From: Chromobacterium phragmitis
GTDB lineage: Bacteria > Pseudomonadota > Gammaproteobacteria > Burkholderiales > Chromobacteriaceae
Length of the DNA: 64,000 bases
NCBI RefSeq assembly: GCF_003325475.1
Contig: NZ_CP029495.1
Span: forward strand, 3,596,001-3,660,000
Reading direction: 5' to 3'
The notes below the pieces were generated by a model that did not search any database, was not told the DNA's origin, and worked only from the letters and a program-made list of their open reading frames with translations. A program made the translations under genes and the position numbers. Below are positions 50,089 through 58,780 of the stretch, piece after piece. How positions within the stretch are numbered: position 1 is the first letter of the stretch; each line of letters opens with the position of its first letter.

Positions 50089-51468
50089 ATGCAGAAGCAA
50101 CGTACGACCAGCCAATGGCGCGAACTGGATGCCGCCCATCACCTGCATCCATTCACGGATACCGCATCGCTGAACCAGGCGGGCGCGCGCGTGATGACGC
50201 GCGGAGAGGGCGTCTACCTGTGGGATTCGGACGGCAACAAGATCATCGACGGCATGGCCGGCCTGTGGTGCGTCAACGTTGGCTACGGCCGCAAGGATTT
50301 CGCCGATGTCGCGCGCCGGCAGATGGAGGAACTGCCGTTCTACAACACCTTCTTCAAGACGACTCACCCGGCGGTGGTGGAGTTGTCCAGCCTGCTGGCC
50401 GAAGTGACGCCGGCCGGTTTCGACCGCGTGTTCTACACCAACTCCGGCTCCGAATCGGTGGACACCATGATCCGCATGGTGCGCCGCTACTGGGACGTGC
50501 AGGGCAAGCCGGAGAAGAAGACGCTGATCGGCCGCTGGAACGGCTATCACGGCTCCACCATCGGCGGCGCCAGCCTGGGCGGCATGAAATACATGCACGA
50601 GCAGGGCGACTTGCCGATTCCGGGCATGGCCCACATCGAGCAGCCGTGGTGGTACAAGCACGGCAAGGATATGACGCCTGACGAGTTCGGCCTGGTGGCC
50701 GCGCGCTGGCTGGAAGAGAAGATTCTGGAAATCGGCCCGGACAAGGTGGCGGCTTTCGTCGGCGAGCCCATCCAGGGCGCAGGCGGCGTCATCATTCCGC
50801 CCGCCAGCTACTGGCCGGAAATCGAACGCATCTGCCGCAAATACGATGTACTGATCGTGGCGGACGAAGTGATCTGCGGTTTCGGGCGCACCGGCGAGTG
50901 GTTCGGCTTCCAGCAGTTAGGCTTCCAGCCGGACATCTTCACCACGGCGAAGGGCCTGTCTTCGGGATATTTGCCGATCGGCGCGGTATTCGTCGGCAAG
51001 CGAGTGGCCGAAGGCCTGATTGCCGGCGGCGACTTCAACCACGGCTTCACCTACTCCGGCCACCCTGTCTGCGCAGCCGTCGCCCATGCCAACGTGGCGG
51101 CGCTGCGCGACGAGGGCATCGTGCAGCGGGTGAAGGACGACATCGGCCCCTATATGCAAAAACGCTGGCGAGAGACCTTCAGCCAGTTCGAGCATGTGGA
51201 CGACGTGCGCGGCGTCGGCATGATCCAGGCATTCACACTCGTGAAAAACAAGAGCAAGCGCGAGTTGTTCGCGGATTTCGGCGAGATCGGCACCTTGTGC
51301 CGCGACATCTTCTTCCGCAACAACCTGATCATGCGCGCCTGCGGCGACCACATCGTGTCCGCCCCTCCTCTGGTGATGACGCGGGCTGAAGTGGACGCCA
51401 TGCTGGCTGTGGCCGCGCGTTGTCTGGAGGAGTTTGAACAGACGCTGAAGGCGCGCGGATTGGCTTAG
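50089..51468 (+). CDS. Class III omega-transaminase (CV2025 orthologue; SpuC-like)
   Basis: 459 residues, fold-type I PLP enzyme. PLP lysine K288 lies in 'TTAKGLSSGYLPIGAVFVG', the cofactor-binding Asp in 'LIVADEVICGFGRTGEW', and 'YTNSGSESVDTMIRMVRRYW' precedes it. From memory it matches the C. violaceum amine-pyruvate transaminase CV2025 in length, ends and most residues. Known activity of that enzyme: amines plus pyruvate to aldehydes plus alanine. In this locus the natural substrate is probably putrescine or gamma-glutamylputrescine. It ends with a terminator at 51523. Confidence 0.95.
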   Translation: MQKQRTTSQWRELDAAHHLHPFTDTASLNQAGARVMTRGEGVYLWDSDGNKIIDGMAGLWCVNVGYGRKDFADVARRQMEELPFYNTFFKTTHPAVVELSSLLAEVTPAGFDRVFYTNSGSESVDTMIRMVRRYWDVQGKPEKKTLIGRWNGYHGSTIGGASLGGMKYMHEQGDLPIPGMAHIEQPWWYKHGKDMTPDEFGLVAARWLEEKILEIGPDKVAAFVGEPIQGAGGVIIPPASYWPEIERICRKYDVLIVADEVICGFGRTGEWFGFQQLGFQPDIFTTAKGLSSGYLPIGAVFVGKRVAEGLIAGGDFNHGFTYSGHPVCAAVAHANVAALRDEGIVQRVKDDIGPYMQKRWRETFSQFEHVDDVRGVGMIQAFTLVKNKSKRELFADFGEIGTLCRDIFFRNNLIMRACGDHIVSAPPLVMTRAEVDAMLAVAARCLEEFEQTLKARGLA

Positions 51469-51522
51469 CGCGGGCTATGCTGGTGTGGGGTGCGCCTTGC
51501 CCCTCCTTTTTTGCAGGGAATG

Positions 51523-51553
51523 AAGCGGGTTGATACAATTCCACCCGCTTTTT
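51523..51553 (+). terminator. Intrinsic terminator after the transaminase gene
   Basis: An 8-bp stem (AAGCGGGT / ACCCGCTT) with a 12-nt loop is followed by a T-run, separating the polyamine locus from motA. Confidence 0.75.
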
Positions 51554-51639
51554 CTATTATTTCTATAATGAATTGCAAAAAGGCATGCTGTAATACAAGT
51601 AGCGGCATGGGGCAATAAAACAAATACAGGACTTGGCGC

Positions 51640-52494
51640 ATGTTCGTCGCAATAGGGTATCTCATCATCCTGGGCTCGGTGCTTGGGGGCTTCGTTGCCG
51701 CGGGGGGGCATGTCGCTGCCCTGATGCAACCGCTGGAGGTCGTGATGATCGCCGGCGCGGCCATCGGCGCCTTCATCGTCGCCAACGGCGGCGCGCCGTT
51801 GAAGGCTACCACCAAGGCCTTGCCCACGGTGTTCAAGGGAAGTCCCTATGGCAAGGGCTTTTACATGGACCTGTTTTCCTTGCTGTTCGAGGTGCTGACC
51901 AAGGTGCGCAAGGAAGGCCTGATGTCGATCGAGGCCGATGTCGAAAATCCGGAATCCAGTCCTATCTTTTCCAAGTATCCGACAGTCACGCATGACCACC
52001 ACGTCGTCGAGTTCATTTGCGATTATTTGCGTTTGATGGTGGGCGGCAACCTCAATGCCTTCGAGATCGAGAACCTGATGGACGTCGAAATCGAAACGCA
52101 TCACCATGAGGGCGAAGTACCGGTGTCCGCAGTAAAGGGCCTGGCCGATGGTCTGCCGGCATTCGGTATCGTGGCGGCCGTGATGGGGGTGGTGCACACC
52201 ATGGAGTCCGTCGGCGCGCCGCCATCCGAGCTGGGCATGCTGATCGCCCACGCCTTGGTGGGCACCTTTCTCGGTATTTTGCTGGCGTATGGCTTCGTCG
52301 GCCCGCTCGGCACCATTCTGGAGCACAAGCTGGGAGAGGGCACCCGCGTCTACCAGACCATCAAAGTGACGCTGCTGGCCAGCCTGAACGGCTACGCGCC
52401 GCAGGTGGCGGTGGAGTTCGGCCGCAAGGCGCTGACCTCGATCGACCGCCCGTCGTTCAAGGAGCTGGAAGACCACGTCAAGCAGAAGAAATAA
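51640..52494 (+). CDS. motA: Flagellar motor stator protein MotA
   Basis: 284 residues, the usual length for proton-type MotA. Four membrane helices are seen; the cytoplasmic loop carries the Arg and Glu that contact FliG, eight residues apart ('KVRKEGLMSIEADVENPESS', like R90/E98 of E. coli). 'LPAFGIVAAVMGVVHTMESV' and 'GTFLGILLAYGFVGPLGTIL' are family hallmarks. With MotB it forms the proton channel that drives flagellar rotation. motB starts 18 nt downstream. Confidence 0.97.
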   Translation: MFVAIGYLIILGSVLGGFVAAGGHVAALMQPLEVVMIAGAAIGAFIVANGGAPLKATTKALPTVFKGSPYGKGFYMDLFSLLFEVLTKVRKEGLMSIEADVENPESSPIFSKYPTVTHDHHVVEFICDYLRLMVGGNLNAFEIENLMDVEIETHHHEGEVPVSAVKGLADGLPAFGIVAAVMGVVHTMESVGAPPSELGMLIAHALVGTFLGILLAYGFVGPLGTILEHKLGEGTRVYQTIKVTLLASLNGYAPQVAVEFGRKALTSIDRPSFKELEDHVKQKK

Positions 52495-52512
52495 GCGGGG
52501 CAAGGAACTGGA

Positions 52513-53424
52513 ATGGCAGACGAATCGCAACGACCCATAGTCGTCAAGAAAATCAAGAAAGGCGGGCACGGCCATCACGGCGGCGCTTGGAAAATCGCCT
52601 ACGCCGACTTCGTGACCGCCATGATGGCGTTTTTCCTGCTGATGTGGCTGTTGGGCTCCGCATCGCAGGGCACCTTGAACGGCATCGCCGAATACTTCAA
52701 AACGCCGTTGAAAGTGGCGCTTTCGGGCGGCGCAGGCGCTGGCGACGCCACCTCGGTGATCAAGGGAGGCGGCAACGATATCACCAAGCAGACCGGACAG
52801 GTCAATAAGGCAGGCGCCAAGCAGGAAGAAATCATGCAGAAGCAGAAGGAGCAGGCTCGCCTGAACCAGCTGCAGCAGAAAATCCAGCAAACCATAGACC
52901 AGAGCGATCTGTTCAAGCAGTACAAGAACCAGTTGAAGCTGGAGATGACGCCGGAAGGGCTGAAGATCCAGATCGTCGACGAGCAGAACCGGCCGATGTT
53001 CGATTCCGGCAGCTCGCGCATGCTGCCGCATACCCGGGTGCTGCTGCAGCAGCTGGCGTCGGAACTGAACCAACTGCCCAACAAGATCAGCATTTCGGGC
53101 CATACCGACGCCAAGCCGTTCGGCAGCGGCCAGGGCGGCTACAGCAATTGGGAGCTGTCCGCAGACCGGGCCAATACCGCCCGCCGCGAATTGATCGCTG
53201 GCGGTCTCGGAGAGAACAAGATTCTTCGAGTGGTGGGGCTGGCGTCGGCGAATCCTCTGGTCAAGAGCGATGTGTTCAGTCCCGAAAACCGCCGCATCAC
53301 TATCGTGGTGCTGAACAAGGATACCGAATCCGCCATCCTCAACGACGGTTTCAAGCCGCAAATGAATCAGGACGTGATCGGCGGGCCGCAAGACGGCGCG
53401 GCGCAGCAGTCGGGAGCGCCTTGA
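52513..53424 (+). CDS. motB: Flagellar motor stator protein MotB
   Basis: 303 residues. The single helix 'AYADFVTAMMAFFLLMWLLG' contains Asp32, the essential proton carrier. A plug and linker region follows, and the C-terminal OmpA-like domain holds peptidoglycan ('ISISGHTDAKPFGSGQGGYS', 'NWELSADRANTARRELIAGG'). It anchors the stator to the cell wall. The next gene begins 10 nt downstream. Confidence 0.97.
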   Translation: MADESQRPIVVKKIKKGGHGHHGGAWKIAYADFVTAMMAFFLLMWLLGSASQGTLNGIAEYFKTPLKVALSGGAGAGDATSVIKGGGNDITKQTGQVNKAGAKQEEIMQKQKEQARLNQLQQKIQQTIDQSDLFKQYKNQLKLEMTPEGLKIQIVDEQNRPMFDSGSSRMLPHTRVLLQQLASELNQLPNKISISGHTDAKPFGSGQGGYSNWELSADRANTARRELIAGGLGENKILRVVGLASANPLVKSDVFSPENRRITIVVLNKDTESAILNDGFKPQMNQDVIGGPQDGAAQQSGAP

Positions 53425-53434
53425 GGACGCGGGG

Positions 53435-54175
53435 ATGAGTTGGCTGCGCCATCCGCTGCTACAACTTTTCGCTTGCGTCGGGGCCTGGATTTTCATCGCG
53501 CCGGCTCAGCATTTGCTGCCGTGGGCGACGTTGCAGGCGATGCTGGCGGGGCTGTTCGCGATCATGTTGAGGATGCCCGGCTGGCAGCGGTTGGTTCACG
53601 GGCTGTTCATCCCGGGCGTGGCGCTGGCGAGCCAGGCTGGCATTGCGCCAGGCTGGTACTTGGCGGCGCTGTTGCTGACGCTGGCGCTGGGCAAGAATGC
53701 TCTGGTCGAACGCGTGCCCCTGTATCGCTCTGCGCCCAGGGTGGCGGAAAGCCTGGGGCGGTTGCTGGATGACGGCGCAACTGTGCTGGAAGCCGGTTGC
53801 GGCGATGGACGTCTGGCGCTGCAATTAGCCCAGCGCAGGCCGGATGTAAGCGTGATTGCCCTGGAGAGCGCGGTCGGCAGCTGTTTGTTGGCGAAATGGC
53901 GGTGGCTGCGGGCAGGACGACCTTCGCAGTTGGCGATTGCCTGCCGCAATTTCTGGAAAGAGGATTGGGGGGGATATGACGCGATTTACGTGTTCCTGTC
54001 GCCGGAACCCATGCCGCGCATCTGGCGCAAGTTCGTTGCCGAGGGCCGGCCCGGCAGTCTGCTCATCAGCAATACCTTTGCCGTTCCGGACGTGGCGCCG
54101 GACGAAAGCATACCGTTAGAAGGCCCCCTGCAAAAAGAACTATTGATCTGGCGCCACCCCCATGGATCTCGATAA
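53435..54175 (+). CDS. Membrane-anchored class I SAM methyltransferase
   Basis: 246 residues. Two or three N-terminal hydrophobic helices (about residues 7-90, e.g. 'LFACVGAWIFIAPAQHLLPW') precede a Rossmann methyltransferase domain with the SAM motif 'VLEAGCGDGRLALQLAQRRP' and 'VIALE' as motif II. Later 'GGYDAIYVFLSPEPM' fits motif IV. The target is unknown. It follows motB by 10 nt and its end overlaps the HDOD gene by 14 nt, so all four genes may be one operon. Confidence 0.83.
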   Translation: MSWLRHPLLQLFACVGAWIFIAPAQHLLPWATLQAMLAGLFAIMLRMPGWQRLVHGLFIPGVALASQAGIAPGWYLAALLLTLALGKNALVERVPLYRSAPRVAESLGRLLDDGATVLEAGCGDGRLALQLAQRRPDVSVIALESAVGSCLLAKWRWLRAGRPSQLAIACRNFWKEDWGGYDAIYVFLSPEPMPRIWRKFVAEGRPGSLLISNTFAVPDVAPDESIPLEGPLQKELLIWRHPHGSR

Positions 54176-55481
54176 CTGGACCAAGACCATCGCCGAGCGG
54201 CGGTGGCCGATTCTCCCCGACACGTTGAGCGAGCTGCGCGACGCCTGCGCTCGCCACAGCGATCTGATCAACTTCACCGATCTGGCCAATCTTTGTTTGT
54301 CCGATCCCTTCTTGCTGCTTGACTTGTTTCGGGTGGTTGGCAATTCGCGCGCGCTGCAGCGCAATGAAAGTATCCCGGCAGTAGAGCAGACGCTGCTGCT
54401 GATGGGCCTGGAGGCGGTTGTCACGCGTTTCAACCGCGTGGAGGCGCTGGAGATCTGCGATGGAAAGCTGGACGCGGACGTCTACGAGGCAGTGGGCGAC
54501 TGGATGGCGCGCAGCCGGGTGGCGGCTCTGATCGTCAAGGAATGGCTGTCCATCATGGGCGACGTGAAGGTGGAGGATTGCTTCGTCTCCGCGCTGCTCT
54601 ACAACATGCCGGCCTGCATCTACATGTTGCAGCGAAACCAGTTGCCTGACAGACCATTGCTGCAGGAGATGTCCGAAGCCTTCAGCGCCGACTATGGACA
54701 AATCTTGCAAGCCTTCGTCAAGCACATGCCCTTGCCGGTCGGGTTCAATACATTGCTGGGTCCGGGCGCGCCCAACAAGCGCCGGCAATTGCTGAAGCTG
54801 GCCATCGCCACCGCCAACTCGTTGGATCATGGAGTAGAGCGCAGCACTTGGCTGGTGGGGGTGGACACCGCGGCGAAGATGATCAACTGCATGCCGGAAA
54901 TGGCCTACAACGCGGTGGTGCATGCGGTGCTCAACGTGGCGAAGCGTCCGCATGTGGTTGGCTATACTTTTCCGGCGCGGTCCTTGCTGTTGCTGCCCAG
55001 CAACGGCAAAGGGCCGGAGATGAAAAAGGCCGCGGCATTGTCCGGCGAAGATCAGCTGGCGAACGCGATTCGGGAGTCCATCCGTTTCCTGGCCAACGAT
55101 CTCAAGTTCGAGCGGGTGCTGTATTTCCATTACGAGCATGACCAGCATGCGTTGAAGCTGCGATACCAGGTGGGCGTGGATGCGGATAGCCCGTTGCGCA
55201 GGTTGCAGGTGGAGCTGGAGCCCGGCAGCTTTTTCGGCGTATTCACCAGCAAGCCGCAGAGTTTTCATGCCCCTGCCGACGTTAGGCAGCAACTGAGCCG
55301 CCGCTACGAAGACGAGTTTTTCCAGCATGTCGGCGATTATGAATTCGCGCTGATGACCCTGTTCGGCGGCCATAGGCTCAGCGGCGTGTTCTATGTCGAC
55401 AATGCCAGAACCGGGCGCGTGATCGACGACTCCACTTATCATCGATTCAAGGATTTGGTCACGCGTCTGGCTCAGCATTGA
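54162..55481 (+). CDS. HDOD-domain signalling protein
   Basis: 439 residues. The N-terminal half is an HDOD domain ('WPILPDTLSELRDACARHSD', 'LSDPFLLLDLFRVVGNSRAL', 'TLLLMGLEAVVTRFNRVEAL'). The C-terminal 150 residues look GAF-like ('AIRESIRFLANDLKFERVLY', 'RLSGVFYVDNARTG'). HDOD proteins are non-enzymatic relatives of HD hydrolases and often act in regulation of motility or stress. The start overlaps the upstream methyltransferase gene by 14 nt in another frame. Confidence 0.85.
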   Translation: MDLDNWTKTIAERRWPILPDTLSELRDACARHSDLINFTDLANLCLSDPFLLLDLFRVVGNSRALQRNESIPAVEQTLLLMGLEAVVTRFNRVEALEICDGKLDADVYEAVGDWMARSRVAALIVKEWLSIMGDVKVEDCFVSALLYNMPACIYMLQRNQLPDRPLLQEMSEAFSADYGQILQAFVKHMPLPVGFNTLLGPGAPNKRRQLLKLAIATANSLDHGVERSTWLVGVDTAAKMINCMPEMAYNAVVHAVLNVAKRPHVVGYTFPARSLLLLPSNGKGPEMKKAAALSGEDQLANAIRESIRFLANDLKFERVLYFHYEHDQHALKLRYQVGVDADSPLRRLQVELEPGSFFGVFTSKPQSFHAPADVRQQLSRRYEDEFFQHVGDYEFALMTLFGGHRLSGVFYVDNARTGRVIDDSTYHRFKDLVTRLAQH

Positions 55482-55491
55482 TCGCGATCGT

Positions 55492-55508
55492 TCGCCGCCG
55501 CGCGGCGA
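55492..55508 (+). terminator. Weak hairpin after the HDOD gene
   Basis: A 7-bp stem (TCGCCGC / GCGGCGA) with a 3-nt loop is followed by TTTATGTTT. A marginal terminator. Confidence 0.35.
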
Positions 55509-55590
55509 TTTATGTTTGCCGCGCTGATGCAAGATGGCGACGGGGCGGGTAAACTTTGCCCCTTTGTTTTCCGCGCCGGACAGAGCCGAC

Positions 55591-56403
55591 ATGCCCTACA
55601 TTGCCAAGACCATCACCTCTCCCCACAACGACGAAGTCAAGGCGCTGGCCAGGCTGGTCCAGTACAGCCGCGACCGCCGCAAAGAGGGCGTGATGGTGCT
55701 GGAGGGCATTCATCTGGCCGACGCCTGCCTGTTGGCCGGCGGCGCATTGCCACGCGTTTATCTGAACGAGGCCGCGGCGGGCAAGGAGGAGGTTGGGGAT
55801 TTGCTGGCGCGCCTTCCGGATGGCTGCGTGGTCGCGACGCTGCCCGAGTCCGTGATGGCCAAGGTCACGGGTTTGGCCAGCGCCGGCGAATTGCTGGCCT
55901 TGAGCCCCCGGCCGCAGCCCGACACTCCGCCGGCGCAGGCGCCGCGCGTATTGTTGGAGGATATCCAGGACCCGGGCAATCTGGGCACCATTCTTCGCAG
56001 CGCCGCGGCTGCGGGCGTTTACGACGTTTTCCTCTCCAAGGGCTGCGTGGACGTGTTTTCTCCCAAGGTGCTGCGCGCGGGAATGGGCGCGCATTTCGCC
56101 TTGCGCATCCATGAGCATGCGGACTTGACGGCGGAGCTGGGGCATTTTTCCGGCCGCAAGCTGGTCACGCATCTGGAGGGCTCCAGTTCGCTGTATGGCC
56201 ATGATCTCAGCGGTGCGGTCGCCTTCGTGTTCGGCAATGAGGGGGCCGGGGTCAGCGCGCGCCTGCTGGCGCAGGCCGACGCGCGCATCCGCATCCCGAT
56301 GCCGGGCCATGCGGAATCTTTGAACGTGGCGATGGCTGCGACGGTTTGTCTGTTCGAACGGGTGAGGCAATTGGAAACCATCGCCGGCAGCGGGCAGGGC
56401 TGA
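55591..56403 (+). CDS. SpoU/TrmH-family RNA 2'-O-methyltransferase
   Basis: 270 residues. The three SPOUT motifs are in order: 'LLEDIQDPGNLGTILRSAAA', 'AVAFVFGNEGAGVS' and 'IPMPGHAESLNVAMAATVCL'. The N-terminal segment 'YIAKTITSPHNDEVKALARL' is the RNA-binding substrate domain type. It should methylate a ribose in rRNA or tRNA; the exact site cannot be told. The start at 55591 gives MPYIAKTITSPHN. Confidence 0.92.
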   Translation: MPYIAKTITSPHNDEVKALARLVQYSRDRRKEGVMVLEGIHLADACLLAGGALPRVYLNEAAAGKEEVGDLLARLPDGCVVATLPESVMAKVTGLASAGELLALSPRPQPDTPPAQAPRVLLEDIQDPGNLGTILRSAAAAGVYDVFLSKGCVDVFSPKVLRAGMGAHFALRIHEHADLTAELGHFSGRKLVTHLEGSSSLYGHDLSGAVAFVFGNEGAGVSARLLAQADARIRIPMPGHAESLNVAMAATVCLFERVRQLETIAGSGQG

Positions 56404-56446
56404 GCGGGCGTACTCGTTTCCGGCCTGGGATTCGGGGTTTAGCCGA

Positions 56447-57556
56447 CTACTCCTCCGGAATGTAGACGTCTCCCCGCATCAAGGGCCGGGCAGTTCGGGT
56501 CATGATCACTTCGTCCACTTTCCAGCCTAGCGGATCCAGGCCCAGCACCGCCTCCAGCGTCAGGGTGCCGCTAGGATGGCTGAAGGTGAGCGGCGTGCCG
56601 CGCACCGGTTTGCCGGCCAGCTCCGCTGGCAGCGTGCCTTCTGCCGCGCAGGCGCAGGCCAGCGCGATGGCATCGGTGCCGGGGTAAGCCGGATGCAGCC
56701 GGCCCATCGACAGCGCGCGGGCATGCAACGCGCAGGCGGGATCGTCGTCGTCTGACAAGAAGCTGATCTTGGGCGTGGCGGGATACTCGCGGCCGGCGGC
56801 GAAGAAGTCAGGGGCCAGGCCCATCGCCACCGTGGCGGCCGCTCTCGCCATTTCAAGCCGGCGCAGGATCGTGGGGTCGATGTCGGCGGCGGACTCTCGG
56901 CCTTTCAGGCCGAAGTCGCGGGCGCGGACGAACAAAGTGGGATTGCCGGCGTCTATCAGGGTGGCGTCCACCTGGCTGCCGTCAGGCAGCTTCAGCTTAT
57001 CCAGCAGGCAGCCGGTGGGGAACATCTCGCTGCAGTCGCCGGCGGGGTCAAGGTAGCGCAGCCGGATCGGCGCGCCGGGGAAGGCGACGCCGTCGATGCG
57101 GAAATCCCCTTGCCATACGGCCTGTCCTTTGAAGATTTCCAGTTCGGCCAGGATGCGCTTGCCGACATTGGCCTGCCAGATGGCGATGGTGGCGACGCCG
57201 TCCTCCGGTCGCGCCAGCTTTTCCATCACGGCGAACAACGGCACGGCGGCGGCCAAGTTGCCGCAGTTGCCGGACCAGTCTATCCGCGCCTCCTTAGTGA
57301 ATACGTGGCCGAACAGCGCGTCTACATCGCAGTCGTCGCGGCGGGAGGGGCTGACGATCACCACTTTGCTGGAGTTGGCGGAACCGCTGCCGAGGCCGTC
57401 GGTCTGGCGGCCGTAGGGATCGGGGCTGCCTATTGCGCGCAGCAGCAATGGATGCCATTGCTCGGTATCGTCCGGCAGCGCGTCGGCGCGGATGAACAAG
57501 CCCTTGCTGGTGCCGCCGCGCATCAGCGTGGCGGGCAGGCGGTAGCCGTCTTCCAT
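56447..57556 (-). CDS. PrpF-like isomerase/tautomerase
   Basis: 369 residues from the ATG at 57556, with AAGGAGGA upstream. 'ATLMRGGTSKGLFIRADALP' is the PrpF N-terminal signature. K64 ('NSSKVVIV') and C98 ('WSGNCGN') are spaced by 34 residues, the same as the catalytic Lys and Cys I recall in PrpF. Family members isomerise aconitate-type acids (2-methylaconitate isomerase, 4-oxalomesaconate tautomerase). The gene overlaps cca by one base (TGATG), which is an odd partner for it. Confidence 0.87.
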   Translation of the reverse strand: MEDGYRLPATLMRGGTSKGLFIRADALPDDTEQWHPLLLRAIGSPDPYGRQTDGLGSGSANSSKVVIVSPSRRDDCDVDALFGHVFTKEARIDWSGNCGNLAAAVPLFAVMEKLARPEDGVATIAIWQANVGKRILAELEIFKGQAVWQGDFRIDGVAFPGAPIRLRYLDPAGDCSEMFPTGCLLDKLKLPDGSQVDATLIDAGNPTLFVRARDFGLKGRESAADIDPTILRRLEMARAAATVAMGLAPDFFAAGREYPATPKISFLSDDDDPACALHARALSMGRLHPAYPGTDAIALACACAAEGTLPAELAGKPVRGTPLTFSHPSGTLTLEAVLGLDPLGWKVDEVIMTRTARPLMRGDVYIPEE

Positions 57557-58779
57557 CAGTCCTCCTTCCATTCCCCCTTGCATCTGGCGATGACGGCGAT
57601 CCGCGCGGCGTCTATCGTGGCGGGGATCGCGGCTTTGTCGGCGCAGCCTGCGGCTATGGCGCCGGCATCAATTTGCAGGGTAGCAGCCAGCATGGTTTCG
57701 AGATAGTCTTTTTGCGGATACGGCGCGTTCTCGAAGTTGAGCCGGCCGCGGGCATCAGCCAGGCAAGCCTCCAGCATTTGCAGGAAACGTTCTGGCCGCC
57801 GCAACGCGTCGCAATCCTTGAATACCCGCAGCATGGTGTCCGGCCGCAACTCCAGCGCGCGATGCACCTTGGTGTGGTGGACCATGGTGATGTGGGCAAG
57901 GTCGCGGCAGTCGCTGGGCACCCGGAGGCGGCGGCAGAGCTCGGACAGAGGCGCGATGCCGCCTTCCTCGTGGCCGATATGGCGCGGCAGCACGTCGGCC
58001 GGCGTCAGCGCCTTGCCCAGATCGTGGATCAGCGCGGCGAAGCGCACCGCCAGCGGCTGGCCGGCTGCCGCGGCGTAGTCCAGCACCCGCATCACATGGT
58101 CGCCGCAATCCACTTCCGGGTGGTAGTCGGAACGCTGCGGCACGCCGAACAGCGCGTCGACTTCGGGCAGGATGCGGGCTAGTGCGCCGCATTGGCGCAA
58201 CGTCAGCAGCATGCGCGACGGCTTGTCTTCCATCAGTCCCTTGGCCAATTCCTGCCATACTCGCTCCGCCACCAGCGCGTCCGCCTCGCCGTTGTCCACC
58301 ATCTGGCGCATCAGCGCCATGGTTTCTGGCGCGACGGCGAAGTCGAAGCGAGCGGCGAAGCGCGCCAGGCGCAGGATGCGGACGGGGTCTTCGGCGAACG
58401 CCTCGCTCACATGGCGCAGGATGCCGGCTTTCAAGTCGGCCTGGCCGTCGTATGGGTCGATCAGGCTGCCGTCGGCGGCTTCGGCGATGGCGTTGATGGT
58501 GAGGTCGCGCCGGGCAAGGTCCTGTTCCAGCGTGACGTCGCTGTCGGTGTGGAACACGAAACCATGGTAGCCCTTGGCCACTTTGCGTTCGGTGCGGGCC
58601 AGCGCGTACTCTTCCTGGGTTTCAGGATGCAGGAACACGGGAAAGTCCTTGCCCACCGGCCGGTAGCCCAGAGCCAGCATGTCGTCCGGCGATGCGCCTA
58701 CGACCACCCAGTCGCGGTCTTTCACGGGAAGTTTCAGCAGGCGGTCGCGGACCGCTCCGCCGACGATGTAGATGTCCAT
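57556..58779 (-). CDS. cca: CCA-adding tRNA nucleotidyltransferase with HD domain
   Basis: 407 residues, like E. coli multifunctional Cca. 'MDIYIVGGAVRDRLLKLPVK' then 'DRDWVVVGA' carries the nucleotidyltransferase site, with 'ARRDLTINAIAEAADGSLID' after it. The C-terminal HD domain has 'ALIHDLGKALTPADVLPRHI' and 'HITMVHHTKVHRAL'. It adds or repairs the 3' CCA of tRNAs. It starts 2 nt downstream of the epimerase-like gene and its stop overlaps the PrpF-like start. Confidence 0.96.
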   Translation of the reverse strand: MDIYIVGGAVRDRLLKLPVKDRDWVVVGASPDDMLALGYRPVGKDFPVFLHPETQEEYALARTERKVAKGYHGFVFHTDSDVTLEQDLARRDLTINAIAEAADGSLIDPYDGQADLKAGILRHVSEAFAEDPVRILRLARFAARFDFAVAPETMALMRQMVDNGEADALVAERVWQELAKGLMEDKPSRMLLTLRQCGALARILPEVDALFGVPQRSDYHPEVDCGDHVMRVLDYAAAAGQPLAVRFAALIHDLGKALTPADVLPRHIGHEEGGIAPLSELCRRLRVPSDCRDLAHITMVHHTKVHRALELRPDTMLRVFKDCDALRRPERFLQMLEACLADARGRLNFENAPYPQKDYLETMLAATLQIDAGAIAAGCADKAAIPATIDAARIAVIARCKGEWKED

Positions 58780-58780
58780 G

